NCBI GenBank assembly: GCA_037355855.1
Contig: CM074762.1
Location: 558,001-622,000 of the forward strand
DNA length: 64,000 nt
Direction: 5' to 3'
DNA from: Pseudo-nitzschia pungens
Taxonomy: Eukaryota; Bacillariophyta; Bacillariophyceae; Bacillariales; Bacillariaceae
Shown here: in pieces, positions 1-11,313 of the stretch
How the letters are laid out: every line of letters starts with the position of its first letter
Position numbering within the stretch: the first letter of the stretch is position 1
Notes under the pieces: generated by a model
Seen by the model: the letters and a program-made list of their open reading frames with translations, nothing else
The model's database searches: none
Told to the model about the DNA's origin: nothing
Made by a program: the position numbers and the translations under genes

Positions 1-950
1 AGTCGGATGGTGAATATGTAAGTCTGGGGTACTATGAACGAGAAGATCTTTCTTGTGTTGTTGCCCATTTACGAGCTACCGGTGTCGTGAGTACCATTGC
101 ATTGTGGGGACGGTCGATGGGTGCCGCAACATCGCTCATGTTTGGAAGTCGAGATCCCAGTATCGCTTGTATGATATTGGATTCTCCCTTTGCGGATCTC
201 ACTCAATTGGCTGAAGAAATGGTGGAAAAAGGACGAGACCAAGGTATTGTTGTTCCGACCTTTGTCGTAAGCATGGCCTTGCGAATGATCACTGGGTCTG
301 TAAAGAAACAGGCCAACGTGAATATCAAAAACATTTCTCCAATCGCGCACGCCGATAAATGTTTTATTCCAGCCTTTTTTGTCGCGGGGGAGCACGATGA
401 CTTCATCAAAAAGCACCACGCCGAGGCTATCTACAAAAAATACGCTGGAGACAAGAATATTATCATCGTCGAGGGTGATCACAACTCGCCGCGACCAAAG
501 TTTATGTTTGATTCGGCATCAGTCTTTCTACAAACATGTCTTCAAATTCCGAGCAGCTGGGCTCTTCCTGTCCCTCCTTCAATGAATCTTATGTGCCCAC
601 CATGGTACTTCGAAATGTATCAGAATCGCATGCGAGCGTCTCAACGGGGTGCCACTAGAGGATCTCGGCCGAGTAAAACGGGCAAGGATCCAAGTGGAAA
701 ACACGCAAATTTCGATGGTGACCAGATGGGCATGACACAAGAGCGACAACGAGAAATCCAAGCATCTCTCTTTAAAATGCTTGGACAGGCCGATGATCCA
801 ATGATGGATTCGTCAAAGGAAAATTCGCAGGCAAAACCTCCGCCGACGCAAGAAACACCACCCCAGCGCCCTCCCCCACAACAATCGAACGGAAGCAACA
901 GAACACCTTATATTGTGACAGCTATACCTTCGGACGAAGCATTGAGATGA
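1..950 (+). CDS. Alpha/beta hydrolase (ABHD17/bem46-like), 5' end missing
   Basis: The frame is already open at base 3 and ends at TGA 948-950, so the true start lies before the window. The visible protein begins SDGEYVSLGYYERED, typical of the loop before the nucleophile in bem46/ABHD17-like serine hydrolases. The nucleophile elbow GRSMG follows about 35 residues in. The acid is probably an Asp in GEHDD and the catalytic His is in GDHNSPRP, so the triad looks complete. After the hydrolase core comes a Pro/Gln-rich tail of about 120 residues that contains a short UIM-like stretch (REIQASLFKML). The family cleaves ester or thioester bonds, with acyl-protein depalmitoylation known for ABHD17; the substrate here cannot be read. 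It faces the minus-strand gene at 1577-3271 tail to tail. Confidence 0.85.
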   Translation, partial: SDGEYVSLGYYEREDLSCVVAHLRATGVVSTIALWGRSMGAATSLMFGSRDPSIACMILDSPFADLTQLAEEMVEKGRDQGIVVPTFVVSMALRMITGSVKKQANVNIKNISPIAHADKCFIPAFFVAGEHDDFIKKHHAEAIYKKYAGDKNIIIVEGDHNSPRPKFMFDSASVFLQTCLQIPSSWALPVPPSMNLMCPPWYFEMYQNRMRASQRGATRGSRPSKTGKDPSGKHANFDGDQMGMTQERQREIQASLFKMLGQADDPMMDSSKENSQAKPPPTQETPPQRPPPQQSNGSNRTPYIVTAIPSDEALR

Positions 951-1576
951 AATATTTGTAGAGTACTCTTCCCCGTGTTTGTACTCACGTAGGCACGCTC
1001 CTACACTGCGCCTTCCAAATCAAACAATACAGACAACTTGCTTGACCGAGTTGCTCGCGCCATTGGTTGAGATCACCGAAACAGTAGACAGCATCTTACC
1101 TCAGATTGCTTCTATGAACTGCTTGAAGTAATTGAATTTTCCATATGCTCTTGTTTTTATGGAAAAATAATAGACGCCTCGAACTAGGAAGCCGATAACA
1201 CAATTCTAGTTCTCGATTTTAAATAGAGTATTGCACGTTTTCCTTCAATGAAGTCAATACATCCGACTTGCTCCTCGACTAATGAGGGTGATGACTTGAC
1301 GTACGCTTTCTTTCCATGGAACAACTATCATTCTTAAAATCATTCACGTGAGTAACAATAGGTTGTTCAGCAATTTATCGAGGCATCACAGAACATTTAG
1401 AATAGCTTCATTACTGATTCGATGAATTGATTGAGGGGACTTCCGAAGCACATAAAAGTTTGGTACCAAACGATATCGGAGAAAGAGCTCTCGTTGGAGA
1501 AAAATTACTCATTGTGCACGATAGTTAAAAAGTTGACAGGAACAATTTTCGGGCATACATCGCTCTTTTCGCTCCA
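951..1576. other. Convergent spacer, no gene seen
   Basis: AT-rich sequence between two 3' ends. It should contain both 3' UTRs. I see no credible ORF, RNA gene or repeat. Confidence 0.5.
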
Positions 1577-3271
1577 TCAAAGATATCCCTTTTGGTAGTA
1601 CGGCAACACATACCCAGGCGGGGTTTCGGATCGGTTTCGACTGCGGGTCTTAATGTAACGATCTTTTTTGCCTCGAATCGTTAGAATCTCCATTTCTTGA
1701 TCTTCATTGCCGTCCGCCGAGACCGTTCCATAGGTAAGCGCACTTATTTCGTCGTTGTCCAACACACCAACTCTTGCATGATATACATCCGGTCCCACTC
1801 GGCACGCCGTGTCTTCTCGTATCACATTACCCGAAATGTCGTCGAATTCTCTCGATTCGGAAGGCAGGATATTAAGCAACGCATCGTATTTCTCTCTAAT
1901 TCTCTCCTCGATTTCGTTCCTTTTGTTCTTAAGTATTTGGATTTGAGATTCGATGTCGCGCTGTTGTTCCTTCATCCGTGAGGAATAAGTTCTTGGACGG
2001 ACCATTCGTTCGGCTGGTCCTGATTTCTGCAGGGGATCGCCATCTGTTCCCCAGCGAGAACAATAACCAGTGATGTAGGATTTCAGGTTTTGCTCGGCAT
2101 CATCCTTCTTCGTTCGTAGTTCTTGTATGTTCAGTTCCAAAGGACTGCGCAGTTTGTCTTCGGAGTAGACGGCCTGAATTGTTCGCTTTGGAATCGCAGT
2201 AGAGCCATTCTTTGGGCATTGAATGCTCAGGTTTGCCTTTGCACTTTGTCGTTTCCTATTCACTGAGGGAGTCTTTATTCTTTCTCGAGACTTTCCATAT
2301 GTGTCTTTTACAGGGTCGTTCTGTAATATGGTCTTCAACGACCGAGTCACAGAATCCGGATCCTCCGTCGTATTTTCAGTAATTGTGTTATGTATGAGAA
2401 CTGAAGGCAAAGGAAGGTCCATCGTCATCTTTGGTCGGGGACCACAGCGTTTACTCCTATTTTTTGACATACGACGTAACACCACACAAAGCAAAATACC
2501 TCCAATACCAACGGATACGAGGCCAGTGAGACCAATTAGGATATAAAGACCTAATGGTTGCCATTTGGACTCATCGTCGTTCGGTTCGGTTTCGTTGCTA
2601 TTTGTCCTCTTTGCAAAAGCAACCGGGGTCTTCGATGAATCGGAACCAATCGCAAAAACAGTTCCAAAAATATCGTTGTTCAACAAGACCAGTAGGTCAA
2701 GAATTTCTTGTGGCCGACTCGCGAATAGCGCCTTTATTCTCTCACTCATGCCATTTAATTCTGGACTTTCCATTTCAAGAGAGTATTGGACTGTAGTTTC
2801 TATGCGGGTCGTCAGTATGTGGGCTGCAATGCTGTCGGAATTGCTGTTATTCAGGATAGTTGCCGTTGCTGACAAAGGGTCAATGGTGTCATTCTGGGAG
2901 ACAACACGTACACTTAAATCAGTTACTGTCGTTTTTGGATTTTCATCCAACGCGTGTACTAAGAAGTGCTGAGTTGCTGTTTCGATAGTATCCAACGCTG
3001 TCATGCCCAATAATTTGTTGGTCTCGGTTGTGGGTAAGTACCAGAGCGAAAGTTCGATATACACAAGAGCAAATCGTAGTCTGTGTTGCTGTCGACGCGG
3101 GTCAACACTTTCTTCACTGGAGGGACGCAATTCTTTCTCACTAATTCCTTTGCCTTCAACGGCGACGTGGCCCTCGGGAGACGTCATTGTAAGAATGAGT
3201 ACAGATAGAATTGCTAGCAATCGGAACCGAATCAATCTGTAGTTTGACGACTTCATGGTCGCGGTCCACAT
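1577..3271 (-). CDS. Hypothetical type I membrane protein
   Basis: A single 564-codon exon. ATG at 3271 or 3256 could start it; the second places a signal peptide (hydrophobic LLAILSVLILTM) nearer the N terminus. Residues about 60-210 form a presumed extracytoplasmic region with several N-glycosylation sequons. One strong membrane segment lies at about 241-265 (GLYILIGLTGLVSVGIGGIL), followed by a basic stop-transfer stretch (RRMSKNRSKR). The cytoplasmic tail of about 300 residues is hydrophilic and has a predicted coiled coil near 430-470 (EQQRDIESQIQILKNKRNEI). I do not recognise the family. The architecture of secreted domain, single membrane pass and coiled-coil tail recurs among stramenopile hypothetical proteins. 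The role is unknown. Confidence 0.75.
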   Translation of the reverse strand: MWTATMKSSNYRLIRFRLLAILSVLILTMTSPEGHVAVEGKGISEKELRPSSEESVDPRRQQHRLRFALVYIELSLWYLPTTETNKLLGMTALDTIETATQHFLVHALDENPKTTVTDLSVRVVSQNDTIDPLSATATILNNSNSDSIAAHILTTRIETTVQYSLEMESPELNGMSERIKALFASRPQEILDLLVLLNNDIFGTVFAIGSDSSKTPVAFAKRTNSNETEPNDDESKWQPLGLYILIGLTGLVSVGIGGILLCVVLRRMSKNRSKRCGPRPKMTMDLPLPSVLIHNTITENTTEDPDSVTRSLKTILQNDPVKDTYGKSRERIKTPSVNRKRQSAKANLSIQCPKNGSTAIPKRTIQAVYSEDKLRSPLELNIQELRTKKDDAEQNLKSYITGYCSRWGTDGDPLQKSGPAERMVRPRTYSSRMKEQQRDIESQIQILKNKRNEIEERIREKYDALLNILPSESREFDDISGNVIREDTACRVGPDVYHARVGVLDNDEISALTYGTVSADGNEDQEMEILTIRGKKDRYIKTRSRNRSETPPGYVLPYYQKGYL

Positions 3272-4809
3272 TGAATCAGGTTTTCGTCGAGGCTTTTGAC
3301 TCGCTACAAGTGTCGGAAATGTTCTTCCTTCCCACTCTTTTCTATTTTCTCCTCGAACTACTACTCAACGATACGTCTTTTCAATCTTCTTAAAATGCTT
3401 GAAGCATGATTGGCTAAGGTATGCCGTTTCTTTCGCCCTAATAAATTGGGGCTTGGAACGAAGGAATGAGTTCTTTGTAGAGTGAATTGTTGGCAGGAAG
3501 GTGGTAGGAGTCTAAAACCAGACTCCAACACAAAGCTATTTATTATAAGCTGTGCATAGTCATCAACTTCAACAAGGAAGTTGGCAATGCTACAGCCATT
3601 GCGTGCAATCGACAATCTCTTCATAACACCTACTGTATCTCGATCGAAGTGGTGTGGTGAAAAAGTGAAAGCTTGTACGGTTTGAACTCTCGAAAAATAC
3701 TCGGTTTGCGTCGGCCTTCGCCTCTTAATCACGTTTCAAATCAAACAATCTTTCTGTTCAAAAATGATCTGAGTGAACACAAACATAACAGTGAGTCTCT
3801 GAGAAGGACATAACCTTACCGCACCGGTAGTGTCTTAGCTTGTACGTAACTCGTACAACACATAAGGGTAAGGCTTATCTATTACTGGTACACAACCACA
3901 TCTTTGTGAGCCACCGGACTTACTTCGTATTGAACTCAGCTTTTGGACATCCATCGGAATGAGAACCCATTCCGAAAGTATTACTTCTACCGTATTTTTA
4001 AAAGAGAAGGAGGGTCCAGTAGCACACCGAAAGATACCACGTAAACTGTGATAGTAAAAATAGATAGGAGAAGTTACTATTAGATTGCATATTTACCGGA
4101 CACGGTTATTGACGTCGATATTTTTTGACTGAAGATGTCCGAAAAATTTCTACATGGATGGCCGGTAGGCTACAAATAGATATTCATTCTTGTGACGAGG
4201 CGGAGTCTCACCCAAATATTTCAGATACTATCTGTTCATATACAATTTCATATCTGTATAAACGTTATAATACTCATTCATGTGACGGAGATTTCAGACC
4301 TAAAATTTCCTACCGACAAAAATTTCGCATGCATTTACGGGTAAATCCACTATGATGACGTACATCGAAGCACGATTTTTAACCGTAGATAAGGGCGCTA
4401 GAAATTTAGCCACTATTGTTTGCTAAGTATTACTAATCGAAACTCTCCTCAGGTAGCTCTCCACATGTTTATTGTCGATTGCTTAATATTCGATATCTAC
4501 ACCATCGATTCGACTAAGAGATCGCATCTCCAAAGTAAATTTTGGCAAACACTTGTATCCCCTACAACAGCAGCTGTAGTGCATGCTCGTCTCATCTAAT
4601 ATACACTCTTGTTCTGTATCGTACTTATTGATCGATTTGAAAGATCATTATAGAAGAAGTATCGCACTATTCTTTCATTAGCAATCTGCGGTGGCACAAA
4701 ACAACTGCACTCGATTGCTCCCGGGAGCACCTTTGGTTTGCATTCCTGCGGTAAACGGCTGTTGCATATTACTTTCATCATTTGCTGATCGAGTGGCATT
4801 TTTGTCAAA
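3272..4809. other. Divergent spacer, no convincing gene
   Basis: Upstream of both the gene at 1577-3271 (minus) and the gene at 4810-5622 (plus), so it should hold two promoters. A 123-codon minus-strand frame at 3361-3732 starts on GTG, shows no recognisable domain and is not called. TAACCTTACC at 3811-3820 resembles the spacer motif found elsewhere. ATTCATTCTTGTGACG at 4182 recurs imperfectly at 4272. Confidence 0.5.
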
Positions 4810-5622
4810 ATGCAGTCGAACACTAATGGACCAGTGGGGTCGAAAACCAGAGAGAACGCTGAAGCTCAACGGGGGCGAAATTTTACGATACCGCAACCGA
4901 TAGCTGAGGAAGACCAACATCAGCCGCATTCCGAAACAGATAAGAGCGACGACCAAGGATCCACAGCAGTTGCATTCATAGATTCAGTGAAGAAGTTCTT
5001 TGCCCCATGCGTTGGTGCTGTAGATGCTGCCTCAGTCTACATTGGTGAATGCCGACCTTCAAATTACGACGGTTGCGATCCGATCCAACATGACAATGTT
5101 GCCGAAGATGTTATCATGCGATTGAGAGAACGTAGTGCAGGCTTCAACCAAGTAAAAAGAAGAAACGATACACTTGAAATACCTACCAATGGCATGTTGT
5201 TTGACGATGATGATGTTTCGGCGATATCGTCGCACACTCTGGAAGAGATGGAGCGACTTAGATTGGCTCAAAGTAGTGGACTCACCAACTTCCAGCTTTC
5301 TCCTGGAAAAATGAACGGTAACATCAAACCCAGCAACAGCAATATCCTGCACCCGTTACCGACTGGTAAATCCAAAAGGCCCCAGGATACGGCAAATCGT
5401 GCTGCCGCATCGAATGATCAATCATGGAGAATCCAGCCCGAGAGCTCAAAACCCACCGATGCCACAGGAAATTTAATACTATGTGCTTCGGCGTCGGATT
5501 CCTCAAGCAGCGAGGGAGCTGATCAGGGGAAGGGAAATGTACAATCAGCATACAAATCTCCTCCAGCATGGTCCAACGAAGCTGGGAAAGATAAAGAGTT
5601 TAAGACTCACCCCGTTGGATAG
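4810..5622 (+). CDS. Hypothetical acidic, low-complexity protein
   Basis: An ATG-initiated frame of 270 codons with no introns required. The product is hydrophilic and Ser/Asp/Asn-rich, with no signal peptide and no membrane segment. The best-ordered parts are about 55-85 (AFIDSVKKFFAPCVGAVDAA) and an acidic helix-prone segment near 135-160 (FDDDDVSAISSHTLEEMERL). No known domain is recognised. It lies between divergent and convergent neighbours, with nothing that indicates function. Protein-like composition and length support a real gene, but a longer gene with more exons is possible. Confidence 0.6.
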   Translation: MQSNTNGPVGSKTRENAEAQRGRNFTIPQPIAEEDQHQPHSETDKSDDQGSTAVAFIDSVKKFFAPCVGAVDAASVYIGECRPSNYDGCDPIQHDNVAEDVIMRLRERSAGFNQVKRRNDTLEIPTNGMLFDDDDVSAISSHTLEEMERLRLAQSSGLTNFQLSPGKMNGNIKPSNSNILHPLPTGKSKRPQDTANRAAASNDQSWRIQPESSKPTDATGNLILCASASDSSSSEGADQGKGNVQSAYKSPPAWSNEAGKDKEFKTHPVG

Positions 5623-6203
5623 AAATAGATGATCTTCCGTTCTCAGGGGTATTTTTTGACCATGATTGTCCTGTGGGACGGCACGCTGCCATCCGTCTGA
5701 ACCTGATGCCATCCGCATTTTTCATGACTATTCCGTTCCCACAACCGTCGAAACTGGTGATTTCGCACATTCCAAACACTAACATACATGCACAAGTCAA
5801 CACGCATGCACACGAGATCGACTCTTTCAGTTCTTCGGTCCATAACTCAACGCAACCGCATCCGAGCTAAAACGTACACCCCTCTCCAAATGTGACAGTA
5901 TAAACGTTAATTAAATATTAGTATTATATTTTTGAATTCTCTGTTTTTCGCAGTTTCAGCGCAAGTATTCATGTTTCAATGATATCTAACAGAATAATTG
6001 TGTTGCCGAGTGGCTTGCAAACTCTTGAATGCCAAGATGTGCGAACTGCGGCATATTAATTGGTTGAACGGATGACAACTCCGCTGCAATAGTCTTGACC
6101 GGACTTACAATGCCATATAATACGAAGTAATTTCCTCCAGTGGGAACAGGTTCCGGTACGAGGAATGCATCCCTCGCAGGATGGAACGGGGATTCAACAT
6201 ACG
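5623..6203. other. Convergent spacer, no gene seen
   Basis: AT-rich between two 3' ends, including a run of TTAATTAAATATTAG type sequence near 5910. Nothing else is supported. Confidence 0.5.
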
Positions 6204-7285
6204 TCAGCGATACAAATTCCTCGGTGGCGGCGATGGCGGCGAAGACGACAGAACCGGACTGGATGATCGATATTCGTATATCGTTGTTTCCCCGGCGTCT
6301 CCCCCTCCGCGCCGGTGGCAGTCACTTCCCCAGCTGATGGACCGTGCACGGAACCGATCCTGGCGCTCGCCTGCAGGCGGTGCCACGTCGTAGTAGTCGC
6401 TCTCCTCCAGGTGCAGGTTGATTTTTTCCACAATGAACTTACCCTCCTTGTATTTCTGGCTGCTTTCGTACGCCCTGGAATACGTCCATCCCACCATTTT
6501 TTCACATCTCTTGCAAAAGATGTCGTTGACGCTGTGAAGACCGGTAATCAAGAGACGATCTTCCGCGGGACCAATTCTTACATTGACGCAGTGGTCAAAG
6601 AGATAGGCACGGCCTGTTTCGAGGCGTTCGATTCGGAATCGGTGTTGGCAGAATTGGATGGACGGATCGTGAGAACAGTGGCACCCAAAGGGCAAGATGT
6701 ATGGATGGTTTTCTTCCTGGTATCGCTTATCACTTCCATCAGCGCACCCTGTTTGATCTTACCGTGGCGTCCGTGAAAACTCTTGGAGATGATCTCGTCG
6801 TGGCTCGTCAGATGGGTTCGGCACTGGGCACACGTGTAAATCTGTGGACCGTCCAAATACACCATCGAATCGTTGAGTTTGCGCGCCGAGCGAGACTGTG
6901 TTCGTGCGATGGAATCCAGCATGGATCGTCTCGGTGACACCGGGGGCGAGGAAAGCGGTTTCCCCGACTCCGACGGACTCCCCGTTGCGACGGACTCCGG
7001 TTGGTGATCCGCGTTGGTTTCCGTCAATCTCCGGCGTCGGAGGACCAACGAATTCGAGCGGGGAGCCGTGGGATGGCGAGTCGTTGGAGACGAAGGCTGC
7101 CCGATCAAGAGGGAGGGATTCCGGCTGGTCGACACGGAGGAAGAACCAGGAGACGGTGAAACGAAGGAATTTCTCTCGCGCGAGGAGCCTTCAGAGGGCA
7201 TGGCACGAGACATTACCTGTGCGTTGATGGCATAGGACGCGGCGCGAATTGCATCGGATGGTGATGCATTTACGCCACTCGACAT
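6204..7285 (-). CDS. Yippee-domain zinc-binding protein, two exons
   Basis: Exon 1 is 7285-6763 and exon 2 is 6613-6204, separated by a 149-nt GT-AG intron (donor GTAAG, acceptor CAG). The join creates one Gly codon and restores the canonical Yippee sequence SKSFHGRHGRAYLF. The 310-residue product has a Ser/Pro/Arg-rich N-terminal extension (about 1-140), then the Yippee domain (about 143-245) with zinc ligands C152-x-x-C155 and C208-x-x-C211. The diagnostic stretch GLHSVNDIFC and SSQKYKEGKFI are both present. The tail is Ser/Pro-rich. Yippee-like proteins are small zinc-binding beta-fold proteins, some of which act in CTLH E3 ligase assemblies or at centrosomes. The usual length is about 120 residues, so both extensions are unusual. 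ATG 7285 is the only ATG upstream of the domain in this frame that fits. Confidence 0.9.
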
Positions 7286-9637
7286 GGTGACCTTTTGATT
7301 CGTTTCGTTTCGTTTCGTTCGGAAAGGAATGGAATCTGTGGTTACAAAAGATTCGTTCTCTCCCAGATGGACCGCAACGTAGGATCGTTCGGTATACAAT
7401 AGATTGAAGGGAGTAAGAGGAAGATGGTATGCGTGCGTACGAGTGCTCGTTGCTATGCAGACAACAAGAGGGGTACACTCTAATGAGACGGGAATAGATC
7501 GACGACTTTTGAAACCAAAGGCAACAGAACAAATAATAGAATCAATCGTATTTTTTGTCCTTATTACCAGAAAGAATAGAAATCAAAGCATGAGGAAACG
7601 AATTCATGTTAGGAAATTAAAACACGAAGAAAAGAATTCATGTGAGAAGTTTGACAATCGTTATGTTCTTCTCGAACCATAATTCGTTCGATTCCAGCAC
7701 GAATCATTTGCAGGACTATGAAAGAACAATTCGATCGAATCAATCAAACATCAATACACGTGATAACAACCAGGAGGTTCTTACTCTGTATCCCTCCCTT
7801 ACAACTCTGTTGTTATCTTGCTGTCTTGGCACAGCCCTCGTTCTTCTGCGGATAAATACAGAGGGAGAGTATTTGGTTGTTTGCAGTTGGTAGTATGTTG
7901 TACTTTATTTTGCTGTATTATTATTTCGAGTTTTTGACAGCGTCCTTCGAAGAAAAAGGTAGAAATGGTATCTCAAAACTACGAGGCAAAACGAATAGCG
8001 CGTTCGATGCAGTGTTCGTTTGCTGTCACGGTTGAGTTGATTCTGTCGTATTATTCTTTTAAACCTGGATGCATCAGGCAGGAATTCCCAACAAAGAATA
8101 GAAAATATCATTGCATCTTCCGTATTTTTCTTGACGGACTGACCGTCTGACCGATTGACTGCCTCTCCTCGTGACAACGAAAGCCTGCAAACTGATTACA
8201 AGTAAGGTTACCAACTGCTTCTACTGAATACTGAATACCGGTACGGGTAAGGTTACTTACCGGTTGAAATGAAGAAGTGCGTTACGGTACAAGTTGCAAG
8301 CACCATTACAAGTACGGTACAGAGAGGTAGGAAGGTACAAAATACGTACGTACGTAATACAAGTAATGGTCATCTTAATCGTACATGCGGGGTTTGGTGG
8401 TGCGAGGTTGAAGCCAAGTTTCTGCCTCTCTCAACAAGCAATGGTCGCTCGGGGCAATTGATACCACATCACATGAAGTGGATTACTTCTATCAATTATC
8501 GGTAGGAATATAATTCTGAGTAGTAACTAATCCTATGGTAGCGTACGGTAACTTACGCAGGAGTGAGAGTCCCGTAAAACAATCAATACCGTTTTTCCGC
8601 CCAGGATTTTGGCGGAACGGATCAATCCATCAATTTCAAAAAGATTCTTCTGAACCGCGGGTTCCGAACGGAAAAACTAGAATCATAACTTACAGCATCC
8701 ATCCGAACTGAGAATCGATTCCAACCCTGAATTCATTCGGCTCGCAGAAAGGAACGAGAAAAAGAGGGCGCATCATTTTGGACAGTGGCATAGGACTTCA
8801 GAGTAGTTACGTACTGGTAAGGTTACCGGTACAGGTAACCTTACGTTCCTTTCGGAATTGTGTTTTAAACCATTCCGGAAACGATCATGTGAGTGGGAAT
8901 TGTTGACTTTATTTTGTCTACAGCGCGGTTGAAACCTTACAAATCTCCTTCTATTCGATCTTTTCCACTCCAAATTGCGAACCAACGTTTGTGTGCAAAA
9001 AGAAAAACCAGCAACTCGGTCCAGAGAACACATACGGTATGATCTAGCCTTCTACCAAAGTAGCGTGGTTCCCAATTCCATTCCAATGCCCCGGAATCCT
9101 CTTCACGGAGCTCAACTGCTTGCTGCAAAATTCGTATTTGCGGCGTCAAATTCCTTCCCTGAATTGGTGTTTTCCACTGCAGATCGTGGCATGCAGAATG
9201 GTCAAATTGCACCTTATCTTACTCCCGATGGCAGATCTAATCTCGGATCACCACTACCACTCACTACGCGTCGTTGCGCACGTCCCGGGGTTTGTGGCAT
9301 AGGACAAGGCCCCTTTACAACAAGGCCCATTTACAGGAGAGCAGGATTGGATGACATTGAACTTTGTATTTTTCTCCGCATTTATGTGTTGCATCGCTTT
9401 CGTTGCTTCCTCTAATTCTTTCTCCCCATTGGATGCACCATAGCATTGCCCTTCCGTTCAGACTCCCGACCTGCTGGATTGTGTTCACAACACAGTCTAG
9501 TGGTGTCCCCCCGAACCCAAAACCTTTGCGGCACGAGTGTGACTATCCATGCTCGTTTCGAAATCGGTTCAGTTTGGTCCGGTGCGGTATTCGCTTTCGC
9601 ATTCGTATTCCGTGACGTACCGTGCGGAACGTCCACT
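7286..9637. other. Long spacer with repeated short motifs, no gene seen
   Basis: Runs from the start of the Yippee gene to the 3' end of the P-loop ATPase gene, both on the minus strand. A CGAAACGAAACGAAACGAA short tandem lies just upstream of the Yippee start (minus strand). The 10-mer GTAAGGTTAC occurs at 8202, 8247 and 8817, with its reverse complement at 8835. An ACGTACGTACG run is near 8345. A 146-codon plus frame at 8975-9415 shows no domain and is not called. Confidence 0.5.
8817..8844. repeat. Inverted pair of the spacer 10-mer
   Basis: GTAAGGTTAC at 8817-8826 and its exact reverse complement at 8835-8844, separated by 8 nt (CGGTACAG). This can fold into a 10-bp hairpin. See the finding on the 10-mer family. 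Confidence 0.8.
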
Positions 9638-11313
9638 TTATGATTTCCCGGTGCGCTTTCTGTGCTTCCATCGCAGTTCAACGCAATTCTCCCAGTCGTC
9701 CGTGTCACCATGGCGATAGCCTTCGGCGACAGAAATGGATTCCACGATCGCGTAGTCGACCAGTGCCGCACCGCCGTTTTTCGCAGAGTGCTCGGGACAG
9801 TGGCGTTCGCGGTCCCGAATTTCCGCTTGCCAGACTTCGTGGACCAGCAAGCGTTCCTCGTGATTCTCCTCGGAATTGTTGCTGTTGTGGTTGGATTTCT
9901 TCCAGACCGCATCCTCCAGGCTATCCACACCTCCGCGATTCGGAATTCGGGAGGGATTCATCAAAAACGCCCCGACACCATGATTATTGAGGTCTCCCTT
10001 GCGCCGCAGCGTCACGAGCGTGTCAAGGCAGGACGTCGACAAGAGGACGTCGCTCGCGGTCGATGCGCTCACACCCCGGGTTTGGTTCCGTAGTTCCGTG
10101 CCGAGCGTCACCAGGAGGGCAATCCCGTGTTGCTGACCGTGTTCGATGGCAAGTGCCGTGTCGGCTGCAAGAGCCACTGTTCAAAGAGGTTGGAACGGAA
10201 TCAAGTGCAAAGTGGGGGGAAAACGAAAGAGAGAGAGAGAGAGATGGAGGAGACGGAGTCTATAATGTCAGCGGTCGTCAAACGCACAAATCATCTTGCA
10301 CTGAAGCTCGTCTGCGAGCAGTCCAAGCGAATCATACGGATGGGAGTTTGAATCCCATTCTTGCGGATGGCGCAACACAGCGTAATCTGGCACTCACTCG
10401 TTTTCTGCAGCGTGGAAACAAGACCGTGGTAGCTCCGATGGTATCCACCACCGAATGCGTTGTAGTTGCTCCTATTGTAGTTACTAGCGTGGCCGGTATC
10501 TACGCCCCGCTCCAATGCCAGGAACCGGTCCAGATCTTCGACGACAATAGCGCGGGAGGGTTGTTCGTGCCGGGGCTTTCCGGCCAGAACCAAGAGCTCC
10601 CACCATAGTTGCCGCAACGAAGCGACGCGGCAGATCCGGATTCGTTTCAGAAGGTTTGGATCCCACGGTTTCGTCGTCGTGGCAGCAGCGTTGGCGTTGG
10701 TGTTGGCGTTAGGATTCGCATTCGCATGGGGCAGCGACGCCTCCAAACTCCCGCAATTTCCTCGGTCCGATCCTCCCGGCAATGGCCGGCAAAAGAGGGG
10801 AAATTGGTCCTCGTCGTTTTCATCGTTGTTGCCCATCCCTTCCGGAATGGCACCGTCCCCACCCATCTTGGGTCGGTACACGATGCACGCCACGCAGCAG
10901 CACGAAAGACCCCCGCAGCAGTTGGAATGCGCCGCTGCCTTGACATACGCGAGATCTATCGCCAGGCTGCTCTTGCCCGACTTCGGTGGACCCCTCAGGA
11001 GGATCCGCTCGCGTCCCCCGGAGGGCGCAGAGGTATCGGAATCGAAATCAGTAAAAGTCCCGCCGTCCAGCAAGAGGGACGGGGGACGCATGGTGCATTC
11101 CGGTTCGGTTTCGCCTTGGTTGGGGTCATTGCCAGCATCGGAGACGTCATTGTCCAAAAAAGGAAGCAACGAGGCGCCAATGACAGAGTCATCGCCGCCG
11201 CCACTGCTGCTGTTTGAGTTGCGAGAAACAATGCTGCCGGAAGGGCGTCGAACTCCGGTTCGAAGGTTCTCGCGATGTCTTTCCTCGGCGTTCTCTGCGG
11301 TTCCTCCGCACAT
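9638..11313 (-). CDS. P-loop (RecA/SWSAP1-like) ATPase, two exons
   Basis: Exon 1 is 11313-10398 and exon 2 is 10176-9638, with a 221-nt intron (donor GTGAGT, acceptor AACAG). The predicted product is 484 residues. Walker A is GPPKSGKSS at 108-116. A Walker B-like strand is AIVVEDLDRF near 255-264. Exon 2 continues the ATPase core with IALLVTLGTEL (a beta strand after Walker B). Between the Walker motifs is a large insert rich in Gly, Asn and Ala (PNANTNANAA), so the core is interrupted by low complexity. The order of elements and the small core recall RecA-like recombination mediators such as SWSAP1 in the Shu complex, but I cannot confirm that by eye; a generic AAA/RecA ATPase is the safe name. 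A second acceptor 12 nt downstream (TTGCAG) would also keep frame. Confidence 0.75.

Noticed and set aside
3361..3732. 123-codon minus-strand ORF
   Set aside because: Starts at GTG, no recognisable features, and lies in an upstream region.
8975..9415. 146-codon ORF
   Set aside because: No domain, unusual composition, lies in a repeat-rich spacer next to 10-mer copies.
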